From assembly GCF_001507545.1 (NCBI RefSeq), contig NZ_LQBP01000002.1, forward strand, positions 124,001 through 188,000: DNA of 64,000 nucleotides. Direction: 5' to 3'. How positions within the stretch are numbered: the stretch's first letter is position 1; each line of letters opens with the position of its first letter. The DNA is from Ruegeria profundi. GTDB lineage: Bacteria; Pseudomonadota; Alphaproteobacteria; Rhodobacterales; Rhodobacteraceae. A program made the position numbers and the translations under genes. Of the stretch, positions 57,201 through 64,000 are shown one piece after another. The notes under the pieces are model-generated. The model did no database searches and was not told the origin of the DNA. It was given only the letters and a program-made list of their open reading frames with translations.

Positions 57201-57885
57201 GAATTGGCCCTGTCATTGCGCCTTCTTCATAGGTGTTCTCACCGATCGTATCCCCTACGACAACATCGCCGCTGGCAATGCCGACCCGCGCAGAAAGAGG
57301 TTCGCCATCAGGGGTATGCAAGGCCTTTACCCGCTCTACCGCATCCAGCGCCGCCTTTACGGCGCGAATGGCGTGATCTTCGTAGGCCCGGGGCCAGCCG
57401 AAGAAAACCAATAATCCGTCGCCTAGGTATTTTGCGACGTAGCCGCCGTATCTCGTAACCGCGCCGGCCACTGCATCTTGATAACTTTGTAAGAGAACAC
57501 GCATGTCTTCAGCGTCAAGTCGGTTCGTCAATTCGGTCGACCCCACCAGATCGGCGAACAGAACGGTCAGATGGCGACGTTCCGCAACCGAAGAGTGCTG
57601 CGTCTCTGGGCGTACGGACGTATTGTCAGCCTCGGTAGGCGAGGGCGAATCGACATCAAAACCCTGCAACGCGGCCAACAGGATTTTTCGGTGCCCCAGC
57701 GATACACCGATTTCGCGCAGGTCATCATTGGTCAAAAGGGGCAGCACACGCGCGTCGATGTCGTTGCGGGCAAATGCGTCCGCATATTGCTCCAACCCGT
57801 GTTCTTTCAGCCAGTCTTCTACGTTAGAACCCATAAAGGGATCATGCGAAGGAATGGGGTTTGGATCAAGGTCAGGCAAGTCCAT
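54295..57885 (-). CDS. SAM-cyclase-AAA ATPase-TPR signalling protein
   Basis: A 1196-residue multidomain protein: a SAM domain (about 20-75, VEDWLKEHGLEQYADAF); a class III nucleotidyl cyclase (about 102-280) with metal Asp in LFADLVGSTEL and YLGDGLLVFFGW and the transition-state Asn/Arg in NLAARI; an AAA/STAND-type ATPase (about 310-600) with Walker A LLAGEAGIGKSRLT and Walker B ILCVEDAHWIDP; and a long TPR-like helical C-terminus. The catalytic residues look intact, so it probably makes cAMP or cGMP under control of ATPase/TPR sensing. It follows the GMC-like gene by 18 bases. Confidence 0.9.
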   Translation of the reverse strand: MDLPDLDPNPIPSHDPFMGSNVEDWLKEHGLEQYADAFARNDIDARVLPLLTNDDLREIGVSLGHRKILLAALQGFDVDSPSPTEADNTSVRPETQHSSVAERRHLTVLFADLVGSTELTNRLDAEDMRVLLQSYQDAVAGAVTRYGGYVAKYLGDGLLVFFGWPRAYEDHAIRAVKAALDAVERVKALHTPDGEPLSARVGIASGDVVVGDTIGENTYEEGAMTGPILNLAARIQEKAAPNTIVVPKEETEAALHSIFKFSSLGSVSLKGFDSPRTLLKVVAERSAESRFRAVHHDDASSTLIGRDSEKGILHQIWQRAKGGFGEVVLLAGEAGIGKSRLTEEFLTEPEIEAEADIIRLNCSPYMTSSPFHPVAERISQDAGVGPDYEDDQVLDHVRAMLETRPGIELDNVLPVFAALVAPGSELAQEVLSLSPQEQRDMTIQTLINAVKARSVVRPVILCVEDAHWIDPSTSALLHRFKSICADLPLLMLITHRPGWDLERGDGDAHVQTLNLRRFDTGHVANLIRNILGKEPDDHLVDLIVEKTDGVPLFVEELTRAVMASDGRGQIAVPSSLKGALMARLDAVSSGAKQVALTGAVIGREFEPALLQAAMGADATTMQAGLDELCKSGLIFESGHNKDHFVFRHALIRDTAYQSMLSSTRRTQHAAVANALIHLRGAEIARRPELVAHHLTQAEDWAAAFPRWQSATEMALARSASHEAMANAKEALNAARKLGGENSVESIRGQVLIGRSLDSVGRLQEGISILKKASDAARAIGNVKLAADVAEYFADACMMSGQRHSEAIDLCMDALQNLPERDEVRKCRLLSQLARACMFIGQHAEGARFGQQSMELAARLGDNKAQFSVMMTQFGAPFIARRAHEARNWRENLEAMHAVAEKLGSIDQGRDRTLSLFVGAEMADRALMDNSLDLLTEISQKDNHRHLYWVQTHARAMVSIMDGEFEQAEKFANEAVRIGRQTHGKHVEGVFGVQMFTIRREQNRLHEVAPVIKQLMSDSPGDQAWRPGFGLIAAELGYKEPAERILNEIAENGFTLPLDAMYSTTLSYLADICVAVDNKPHAQTLRDMLSPFEDMTITAGATTVCTGSAARRLGSLSAVLGDWPTAEHMFTKAIEIDTAMVCPPWIAHSKAAFARALRQRGRKQDHEQALVLEADALATAQKLGMVSLRSKLEGPVS

Positions 57886-57903
57886 ACGCAGGGTCGGACT
57901 TCC

Positions 57904-59217
57904 TTAGTGATGGTTCGGACGATCCAGATCGTGCCGAACTCGGGCATAGGCCTGGGCCATGGCGGTCAGCGTATGGGGCGGGCAGCCAATCGTCTGCAGG
58001 CACGAGGCGTCGATAACGCGCAGCCGTCCGCTAAAGGCAGACTCGACAACATCGTCAACGCCGCTGTGATCGGCACCCAACGTCAGCCTGTGGTAATGAA
58101 AGCCCTGACCCGGTGCCGTTTGGCCCAGTTTAGTGCGAACTCCATGAGCAGTAAGCCAATCCTGGAACTGCCGAAGGGTTGGGTCTGGTTCTTTGTCCAG
58201 CGTTGGTGTTGCCTCGGTCTGGCTGGCCTTGGGGCAGTGTCGGAACTGTACCTGGGTCTTCGGAGTCCACAGACGGATCGGTTGCACAAAGTCGAATATC
58301 CGGCCAATCCGCCGCCCGCGGAAGTGCGGACCCAGCCCGAAATTTGTCGTTAGCAAACTGATCGGGGCCTGCGAAACCGCATAGACCGAGGCAAACAGAT
58401 CGCAGCGCCCGCCGTTCTTCATCGTGACGGTCAGAGCATTGAAGTTCCCGTTGTTTGCATAGCTGTACGTCGGCCCAAGAATACGGTCGAGCCGGAAGCA
58501 GTTTATGGTGTACGGAGCGTGATCGCGAAATCCGATCTCTGACACCTCTGGGATGCTTCGGGCCAAGGCGGCGGCTGTTCCCAGGACACCCGCTGCCAGA
58601 AACACGCGTCGTGCAAGCACCTGGGTGCCTCCGCCAAGGTCGAGGCGCAGGTAATCTTGTTCAGCTTCGATCTGCTGCACGCGGCCGGACAGAACTTCGA
58701 CACTCGTGATCTCTTGCAGGCGCTTTTCGATGGCTAGCGCCATGGCGTTTAGCTGACTGTCCGGCGCATCCTTGGTTCCAACCAGCAGGCGAGGGGCGCT
58801 GGCTTCAAAATCGCTATCCAGGCTTTTTTGTTGCGTACCACCTATAACCTCGAGATCCGCCTGAACTGCATCGCACGCAGCTTTGTAAGCTTTCCAGGTT
58901 TTCAGGAACAGGCTCTGGCCCCATGGGTCGTCGCTGCCGTAAACTTGCAACTGCTTGCCCCAGTAGTTAGCCAGACCACCCACCTCGGCGGCGGCATACA
59001 TGGGGGGTGCATCACCGGATACCGGTAAGCGATCCGCCAAACAGGCCGGTTTTTGCCGCTCAAAAGCCACTGAAACTACTTTTGCAGGGCCGCCCTTTAG
59101 CGGGTCCGGCGTCGCGCCGGTTATGACAGCCACCGACCCCGAGAAGCTCCGTAACGCGGTCAGCGCGGCGTACCCCGCCGGCCCTGCGCCTATCAATGCA
59201 ACATCAAAAACGCGCAT
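57904..59217 (-). CDS. FAD-dependent oxidoreductase, GMC-like
   Basis: A 437-residue flavoprotein. The dinucleotide motif FDVALIGAGPAGYAAL opens the protein, GGLANYWGKQLQVYG is a GMC-like active-site approach, RRVFLAAGVLGTAAAL binds FAD, and the end LRVIDASCLQTIGCPPHTLTAMAQAYARV resembles the GMC C-terminal box. Shorter than classical GMC oxidases (about 530), with some middle parts missing. Substrate unknown. Upstream of the SAM-cyclase gene in the same orientation with 18 bases between, a surprising operon partner. Confidence 0.82.
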   Translation of the reverse strand: MRVFDVALIGAGPAGYAALTALRSFSGSVAVITGATPDPLKGGPAKVVSVAFERQKPACLADRLPVSGDAPPMYAAAEVGGLANYWGKQLQVYGSDDPWGQSLFLKTWKAYKAACDAVQADLEVIGGTQQKSLDSDFEASAPRLLVGTKDAPDSQLNAMALAIEKRLQEITSVEVLSGRVQQIEAEQDYLRLDLGGGTQVLARRVFLAAGVLGTAAALARSIPEVSEIGFRDHAPYTINCFRLDRILGPTYSYANNGNFNALTVTMKNGGRCDLFASVYAVSQAPISLLTTNFGLGPHFRGRRIGRIFDFVQPIRLWTPKTQVQFRHCPKASQTEATPTLDKEPDPTLRQFQDWLTAHGVRTKLGQTAPGQGFHYHRLTLGADHSGVDDVVESAFSGRLRVIDASCLQTIGCPPHTLTAMAQAYARVRHDLDRPNHH

Positions 59218-60454
59218 CGCTTAACCTATTGCCCCTACAACTGAGTCGCCTGGTCACAGTTGTGATTGCGGTTCGTTCATTACTGGGGTGAAACGGGGCA
59301 TATCTGATTGAAATCAGCACCGGACAAGCGCGTTTTGGTAAAACCGAAGCAATATTTCGCATTCTGGACAAGGATGTTTGGGACCGAACCCGGCGGGCTG
59401 AGCATCTTGTTTTTTGCATTACAGACAGAGACCCTCCGCCAATATGACCCCGGATACCGAGGTCCTTATGAAAGCATCGACACGAATTCCCCGCCGGATG
59501 CGAAATTAGCACTCGGGCTGAGCAGGATAAACAAACGCACACATCCCCAAAACAGATAAGACGCAGCAACTGTAGTATTTTGTTCCTATTTTGACTGAGT
59601 CCAGCACAAAATTACGCCAGCCCAGTTGCACTGATCAAGCGTAGGCTTTTTTTCCTGCATTATCTTGCCAATTGACCAAGATATGACCGTTCATCAAACG
59701 CAGTCTCGTGCAAAACAGGATTGTGGATGAATTGTTTCCGGTGGTTTTGGAAAAGACTGTGGCCGTTAGGTTCGGTGATCCGAAGGACACCGAGGCCCAG
59801 TTGGATTGCATGAATCATGGCGATGCTACCGAGCTGTGCGGAAAACGTGTCTTCAGGGCCGGTATCCTGCGCCTCGTGCATCCATCTTCGTCGACAAGGT
59901 GCGGCATAACAGCGTGCTGGTGATGGATCAAAGTTAGCGCCATCCTTCGTTGGCCGCGTGACGACGCCAGGGGTATGAAAATATCGAACGGCACTGAGTT
60001 GCGCCGGTCCTCGGGTGTTTGCACCAACGATTTGAACCGCGGGCTTGCCTGAAACAACAACCTGCGCGTCTGATCCCGGAATATCTCGGAACAATCCGGC
60101 CATCGCGTCGAAATGTCTCCACCCGGCTACATAAAAAACAGTGGTGGTAATCCCAAAGAGGGCGTCCTTGAGGCGATGAAACTCTCAACCAGCGGAAAAA
60201 CCGATTCCTTGGCCACACCGGGTCTGAGTCCCGGCAACCGTCATCTATTGACTATGAGTCCTGAACCTTACACGGCTGGATATTATTCTATTCATGGTTG
60301 ATAGGATTGTTTGCAAAGCCAGGTCATCCACCTTCCACTTATCGGAGTCTCTGCCTTAAGCATTTTGGTTTTCTCATTTCGTGTTTTATTCCTATCTGTG
60401 CTAATGTCTAAAATAGTGTATATTTTCAGATATTCATTTAAGGTAGTTGACCCG
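59218..60454. other. Gene-poor stretch of about 1.2 kb
   Basis: No complete gene that I trust. It must hold the promoters of the divergent GMC-like and GNAT genes. Base composition falls (more A+T) towards 60300-60450, and short open frames on both strands have poor codon use. A possible decayed regulator is listed separately. Confidence 0.6.
59660..60218 (-). pseudogene. Possible remnant of a LysR-type regulator (tentative)
   Basis: On the minus strand, broken frames give AGLFRDIPGSDAQVVVSGKP and SIAMIHAIQLGLGV with a following EPNGHSLF, which recall the effector domain of LysR regulators (a V.xxSxxP strand and an LGLGV helix). The similarity passes between two frames and there is no HTH in view. 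This is impression only; it could be non-coding. Confidence 0.22.
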
Positions 60455-61099
60455 GTGGAAGACCAGTCTGATCGCGTATTCAGGATGCGCCCGCTAGAAA
60501 AGGCCGATTTAGAGGTTATCTCTCCTTGGTTTCAAGATATTGAGGATCTTGGCCGATTTGACAGAACATCAAGGGTTCCGCTCAACCTCGCGCAGACCGA
60601 GGACGCTTGGCGTGATGCTTTCAATCCCTCTGGCAACAGTGGCAAATGTTGGTTCGTCGTTCAGTCCGAAAGCGGTGAAATTCTGGGAATGAGCGGGCTT
60701 GAGGCCATTTCTCCGATCAACCGTGACGCTGTAATTGCGATGTTTGTCGCGAAATCAGCGCGACGGCTGGGTCTTGGGATCAGGGCCACGGCACTGCTTG
60801 GGGACTTTGCGTTTCGCCAGCTTGGTCTGAACCGATTGACCTCTTATTACAGGCAGGACAACACGATCAGTCGCGACCTCGTAGAGCGCATGGGATGCCA
60901 GGTTGAAGGGGTCTTGCGTCAGGCGTGGTATTCAGACGGAACATTTCACGATATGGTCGTGGTCGGCCTTCTAAGACAAGACTGGATGGACCGGCGCTTG
61001 ACCCTGGCGAAAGAGCTTAAACCGGACACGGTAGTAACATTCGGGTCATACGGGTGCCCGCTCTGGTCTTGGCCACCACAGGTTGATAAGTTTGACTAA
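60455..61099 (+). CDS. GNAT family acetyltransferase
   Basis: A 214-residue RimJ/RimL-like acetyltransferase. FRMRPLEKADLEVISPWF is the usual first strand/helix; ARRLGLGIRATALLGDFAF matches the acetyl-CoA-binding motif A, and LNRLTSYYRQDNTISRDLVERMGCQVEGVLRQ motif B with the typical EGVLRQ close. The substrate may be a protein N-terminus or a small amine. Start is uncertain: I use GTG at 60455, with AAGG 11 bases upstream; ATGs at 60404 and 60311 would add an odd hydrophobic leader with no good ribosome site. Confidence 0.8.
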   Translation: MEDQSDRVFRMRPLEKADLEVISPWFQDIEDLGRFDRTSRVPLNLAQTEDAWRDAFNPSGNSGKCWFVVQSESGEILGMSGLEAISPINRDAVIAMFVAKSARRLGLGIRATALLGDFAFRQLGLNRLTSYYRQDNTISRDLVERMGCQVEGVLRQAWYSDGTFHDMVVVGLLRQDWMDRRLTLAKELKPDTVVTFGSYGCPLWSWPPQVDKFD

Positions 61100-61213
61100 A
61101 CAAGTTTGACATTATCAAATGCGGATATTGGGGTGTGATTTTGCTCTCAGAATGCAAAAGCACTTTTTGATACAAATTATCGTAGGGTTCAATTGCACCC
61201 CCTGAGGCGAGTT

Positions 61214-62989
61214 ATGAATGTGAACACCACGAGTCCGAACTCTTCCATGACGCAGAAACTGGGCGCAGTCTTGTTTGCCGACGTCGTTGGATATTCGCGC
61301 CTGATGAGCGAAAATGAGTTGGATACATATAACGCGCTGAAATCATTGATTTCACAACTCGAACAAAGCTGTGCTCGTTTCCAAGGCCGGGTGGTCGAGG
61401 TGCGCGGCGATGGCATCCTGGCCCTGTTCGAAACCGCCACCAGCGCCGTTGAATTCGGGATTGAGCTGCACCGCATCGCCAGCCAGCACAACCAGACGCG
61501 CCCCGAAACCCAGCGAATCAAGTTTCGTGCAGGCGTCCATTTGGGCGAAATTCTGATCGACGATCGCGGCATTCACGGCGACAATGTAAATATCGCCGCC
61601 CGCCTACAGGAAATTGCCGAACCTGAACGGGTATATGTCAGTTCTGCCGTCTACGACCAGGTCTGCAACAGGTTGCGCTATGGCTATGAGTTCCTGGGGC
61701 CAAAACAGCTCAAGAACATTCTTGCGCCTGTATCGACCTATTGTGTCCGCAGCGAAGTCGCCGGGGCCACCATGGCGGGAACCATGCGGCCCGGTATGCC
61801 CGGCGATATTCTTGAACGCCCGGATACACCTTCGGTCGCTGTATTGCCATTTGCCAGCCACGGCGGGGACGAAACAGACAGCTGGATCGCCGAAGGTCTG
61901 ACTGATGACATCATCATGAACCTGTCCAAATTCCGCAATCTGTTCGTGATTGCTCGGAACTCATCTTTTTTCTTTAAAACACAGGCTATGCCGCCGAAAG
62001 AGGCCGCGCAAAAGCTGAATGTGCGCTATGTCGCTCGTGGCAGCGTGCGCCGTTCGGCCAGTCGCATCCGAATCACCGCAGAACTGGTCGATGCCAGCAC
62101 TGAGCGGACGATCTGGGGCGAACGGTTTGACCGCAAAATTGACGATATTTTTGATATTTTGGACGAGGTGACGGAATGCATAGTTGCCGCAACTGCAGTG
62201 ATGATCGAGTCACATGAAAAGCAACGGATGATCCAGTCGGCTCCATCCGACCTTGAGGCATATGGCTCTGTCCTTCAGGGTCAACACCACATTTTCAAAT
62301 ACACAAGAAACGATAACCGAAAGGCGCAGGATTTCTACAAAAACGCGCTTGAACGAGATGAAGGTTATGCGCGCGCTGCAGCCGCTCTGTCACGCACGCT
62401 GAACATCGATTGGCGCTATTCCTGGACCGAGGACCCCTCGGACGCCCTCAACCAAGCCTTGACCTTTGCACAACGTGCGATCGAACTCGATCCGACCGAT
62501 GCACGTGGTTTTGGAGAGTTGGGCTATGTGCACCTTTACCGCAAGGAACATGACGCCGCGATTCAATCGTACCAGCGGGCTTTGGCGTTGAACCCGAATG
62601 ACGCGGACATGCATTCGGACTTTGCTGATGCTTTGGCGCATTCCGGAGACAACGAAACGGCGATCACGCATATCCAGCAGGCGATGCGCCTGAACCCGTA
62701 TTTCCCTGACCAGTACCTGTGGCATCTGGGCGGTGCGTATTACAATTTGCGCCGGTACGAAGACGTGATTGAAACCGTCAACAAAATGAACAACCCGACC
62801 GAAGGTCAGCGGATGTTGGCTGCCAGTTACGCGCAGCTTGGTCAAACAGAGCTGGCCCGGCAGATCGCAGAGAAACACCGGGCTGTGCACCCCAATTTCT
62901 CGCTCAAACGGTGGGGTTCGGTTCTGCCCGACCGGCTCGAGGAAGACACCCAGCACTTTGTCGAAGGTTTGAAAAAGGCCGGATTCTGA
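61214..62989 (+). CDS. Class III adenylate cyclase with TolB-like and TPR domains
   Basis: A 591-residue protein. Cyclase domain about 10-180, metal Asp in LFADVVGYSRLM and VRGDGILALFE, transition-state Asn/Arg in DNVNIAARLQ. A TolB-N-like domain (about 205-325, VAVLPFASHGGDETDSWIAEGLTDDIIM) follows, then TPR repeats (about 380-560, e.g. PNDADMHSDFADALAHSGD). This arrangement is common in Rhizobiales and Rhodobacterales. No TM segment is seen. The ATG at 61214 has GAGG six bases upstream; a TTG at 61193 is less good. A terminator follows. Confidence 0.92.
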   Translation: MNVNTTSPNSSMTQKLGAVLFADVVGYSRLMSENELDTYNALKSLISQLEQSCARFQGRVVEVRGDGILALFETATSAVEFGIELHRIASQHNQTRPETQRIKFRAGVHLGEILIDDRGIHGDNVNIAARLQEIAEPERVYVSSAVYDQVCNRLRYGYEFLGPKQLKNILAPVSTYCVRSEVAGATMAGTMRPGMPGDILERPDTPSVAVLPFASHGGDETDSWIAEGLTDDIIMNLSKFRNLFVIARNSSFFFKTQAMPPKEAAQKLNVRYVARGSVRRSASRIRITAELVDASTERTIWGERFDRKIDDIFDILDEVTECIVAATAVMIESHEKQRMIQSAPSDLEAYGSVLQGQHHIFKYTRNDNRKAQDFYKNALERDEGYARAAAALSRTLNIDWRYSWTEDPSDALNQALTFAQRAIELDPTDARGFGELGYVHLYRKEHDAAIQSYQRALALNPNDADMHSDFADALAHSGDNETAITHIQQAMRLNPYFPDQYLWHLGGAYYNLRRYEDVIETVNKMNNPTEGQRMLAASYAQLGQTELARQIAEKHRAVHPNFSLKRWGSVLPDRLEEDTQHFVEGLKKAGF

Positions 62990-63004
62990 CAACCCACAAA
63001 AAAA

Positions 63005-63032
63005 GGCGCGTCAATCGCGCGCCCGTTTCTTT
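63005..63032 (+). terminator. Terminator after the cyclase gene
   Basis: GGCGCG (63005-63010) and CGCGCC (63018-63023) form a GC stem, followed by CGTTTCTTTT. An A-run precedes it, so it may work in both directions for the convergent gene at 63050. Confidence 0.75.
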
Positions 63033-63049
63033 TGCTGCGAAGGCCGGGT

Positions 63050-63622
63050 TCAATCGCCACCGCGCGCCTTGGCACCGCTGACTTTTGCGCCGCTTACCTT
63101 AGCGCCACTGACTTTTGCACCGGAAACTTTTGCTCCGCTCACCTTGGCGCCCGAAACCTTGGCTCCGCTGATCGCCGGGCTATCGAAACCGAAATAGATA
63201 TCCAGCAAGACTTGCTCGAACTGACCGGTCATAACGTCCATACGCATTGTCTGGTCGGCTTTGTCATACCGCCATACCCTGATGTCGTCGGCCATTTGAT
63301 AATCCGCTGCTGCCACGCCGCCCAAGCCGGGCTCTTGCGGCGCTCGGGAGGCGTGATTGGGCGGTTCATTCGTTTTGGCGACTTCTTCTCCGATGCCATG
63401 CACCATAAAAATCACGGGCTCAGGCAAATCGTAGTAAGTGCCCTCAAACGCGAATCCGTAAATCTTTGCAAATCGAGGCTTATCATTACCCTGAACCGCA
63501 AACTGCTTATCCAAATGTTTGTTATCGCCCTTACCGCCTTTTGGAACGCGGTTGTAAGTCAAGTCTGATAGCTCACGTCCGTAAATCAGCACTTCAGAAA
63601 AACTGAGTAATGTCTCTGCCAT
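63050..63622 (-). CDS. Unknown protein with C-terminal SGAKV repeat tail
   Basis: A 190-residue protein I do not recognise. The body (1-155) is soluble with a mixed fold (LLSFSEVLIYGRELSDLTY, KIYGFAFEGTYYDLPEPVIFMVHG, YQMADDIRVWRYDKADQTMRMDV). The last 40 residues are seven SGAK(V/A) pentapeptides followed by RGGD. Ser-Gly-Ala triplets in the tail use different codons each time. The start at 63622 has GGGAG eight bases upstream; longer starts at 63637 and 63676 exist. Function unknown; the tail may be a surface-binding, cross-linking or linker segment. Confidence 0.8.
   Translation of the reverse strand: MAETLLSFSEVLIYGRELSDLTYNRVPKGGKGDNKHLDKQFAVQGNDKPRFAKIYGFAFEGTYYDLPEPVIFMVHGIGEEVAKTNEPPNHASRAPQEPGLGGVAAADYQMADDIRVWRYDKADQTMRMDVMTGQFEQVLLDIYFGFDSPAISGAKVSGAKVSGAKVSGAKVSGAKVSGAKVSGAKARGGD
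63052..63169 (-). repeat. Seven tandem 15-base units encoding SGAK(V/A)
   Basis: Seven imperfect 15-base units lie at the 3' end of the gene. The nine bases for Ser-Gly-Ala differ in all seven copies while the protein repeat is kept. Confidence 0.85.
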
Positions 63623-63768
63623 AAACTCATCTCCCATCTGCGGGTTCAGCAGTTTGGTCACTGAACCCCCCCTCAATAAGACCCAGCTGTAAACCGGATC
63701 AGAAAATCCAAAAAATCATCCCGTTACTAGATGCCATGAAACCGCTTAAAAATAAAGATTTTTCCGTT

Positions 63769-64000
63769 TCAGTCGGGCACTTGCGTTCGGACCGAATTCG
63801 AATGGCTGTCCTCATTGGGGTCGGGCAGGCGCGGACCTGCCGTTGTCAGGCCGATATCGCGCATACGGAAGTTACCTTCGATAATGCGGCGAAAAGCGCC
63901 TCCTGTGACCTCCTGATCCACGGCAAGCAAAGCCTTTTCAACCCCGAAATAGCTGAGCATATCCGCGTCCAGCATTTCCCACGCATCTGCCAGATACGAC
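63769..64000 (-). CDS. Partial hypothetical protein at the window edge
   Basis: The frame is open to the right edge, so the start lies outside; about 76 C-terminal residues are visible (SYLADAWEMLDADMLSYFGVE, GGAFRRIIEGNFRMRDIGL, then a Pro/Asn/Ser-rich tail ending RTQVPD). No family recognised. It reads the same way as the SGAKV protein, 146 bases away from it, so they may be in one transcript. Confidence 0.6.
   Translation of the reverse strand, partial: SYLADAWEMLDADMLSYFGVEKALLAVDQEVTGGAFRRIIEGNFRMRDIGLTTAGPRLPDPNEDSHSNSVRTQVPD

Noticed and set aside
57571-58353. Plus-strand open frame of 260 codons across the GMC/cyclase junction
   Set aside because: Covers parts of two convincing minus-strand genes and has no domain.
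59308-59559. Plus-strand frame of 83 codons upstream of the GMC-like gene
   Set aside because: Both strands are open here with no convincing product; not enough to call a gene.
60113-60301. Small plus-strand frame of 62 codons
   Set aside because: No ribosome site, no family feel, codon use unlike the neighbours.
63052-63169. Short regular repeats considered as a CRISPR array or simple tandem repeat
   Set aside because: Units are 15 bases without spacers, in frame inside a gene, and code for a protein repeat.

Overview
The window is a stretch of an alphaproteobacterial chromosome, most likely from a marine Rhodobacterales (Roseobacter-group) organism. This rests on moderately high GC, the accD-folC pair, a STAS-fused MlaE permease, an SthA-type transhydrogenase beside S-formylglutathione hydrolase, the marine-style type I secretion/adhesin locus, and many proteins of Roseobacter flavour. 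The assignment is inference from gene content; no rRNA, tRNA or CRISPR array was seen.

Layout. 1-12.2 kb is housekeeping: the end of gpmI, an EnvC-like protein, CtpA and a clear terminator, then an MFS pump, two conserved hypotheticals, a giant ABC-like protein with a degenerate split ATPase and a cyclic-nucleotide domain, a CPBP protease, accD and folC. 12.2-19.4 kb carries zapE, a second MFS carrier, a HAD phosphatase, a three-gene operon (fghA-sthA-yaiI family) and an AEC transporter. 19.4-23.9 kb holds a TetR regulator and a compact glucosylglycerate module: a GH13_18 phosphorylase converging on GpgS-like and GpgP-like genes. 24.0-26.8 kb is a TetR-YciI-Tag operon divergent from an Old Yellow Enzyme, with palindromic operator candidates between them. 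26.9-30.8 kb is a complete Mla/MCE lipid transport operon. 31-37.3 kb has a phosphonate monoester hydrolase/arylsulfatase-type enzyme, a hybrid histidine kinase with an OmpR-type regulator, and an MsbA-like exporter.

37.4-52.2 kb is the most interesting part, a secretion and adhesion island. One type I secretion system (LapB/LapC/LapE-like plus SapC) lies in line with a 1274-residue Ig-repeat adhesin that appears to carry a cohesin-like module. Divergent from it is a beta-propeller/RTX protein ending in a dockerin-like module, and next to that is a second, PrtD/PrtE-type secretion pair. I propose a secreted cohesin-dockerin surface complex.

52.5-64 kb is signalling and accessory: a berberine-bridge-type flavoprotein, a DUF4242 protein, a SAM-cyclase-AAA-TPR giant in line with a GMC-like flavoprotein, about 1.2 kb with no secure gene (perhaps a decayed regulator), a GNAT acetyltransferase, a second cyclase-TPR protein, and a small unknown protein with a sevenfold SGAKV tail. 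Two class III cyclases and one cyclic-nucleotide-binding protein in one window point to active cNMP signalling.
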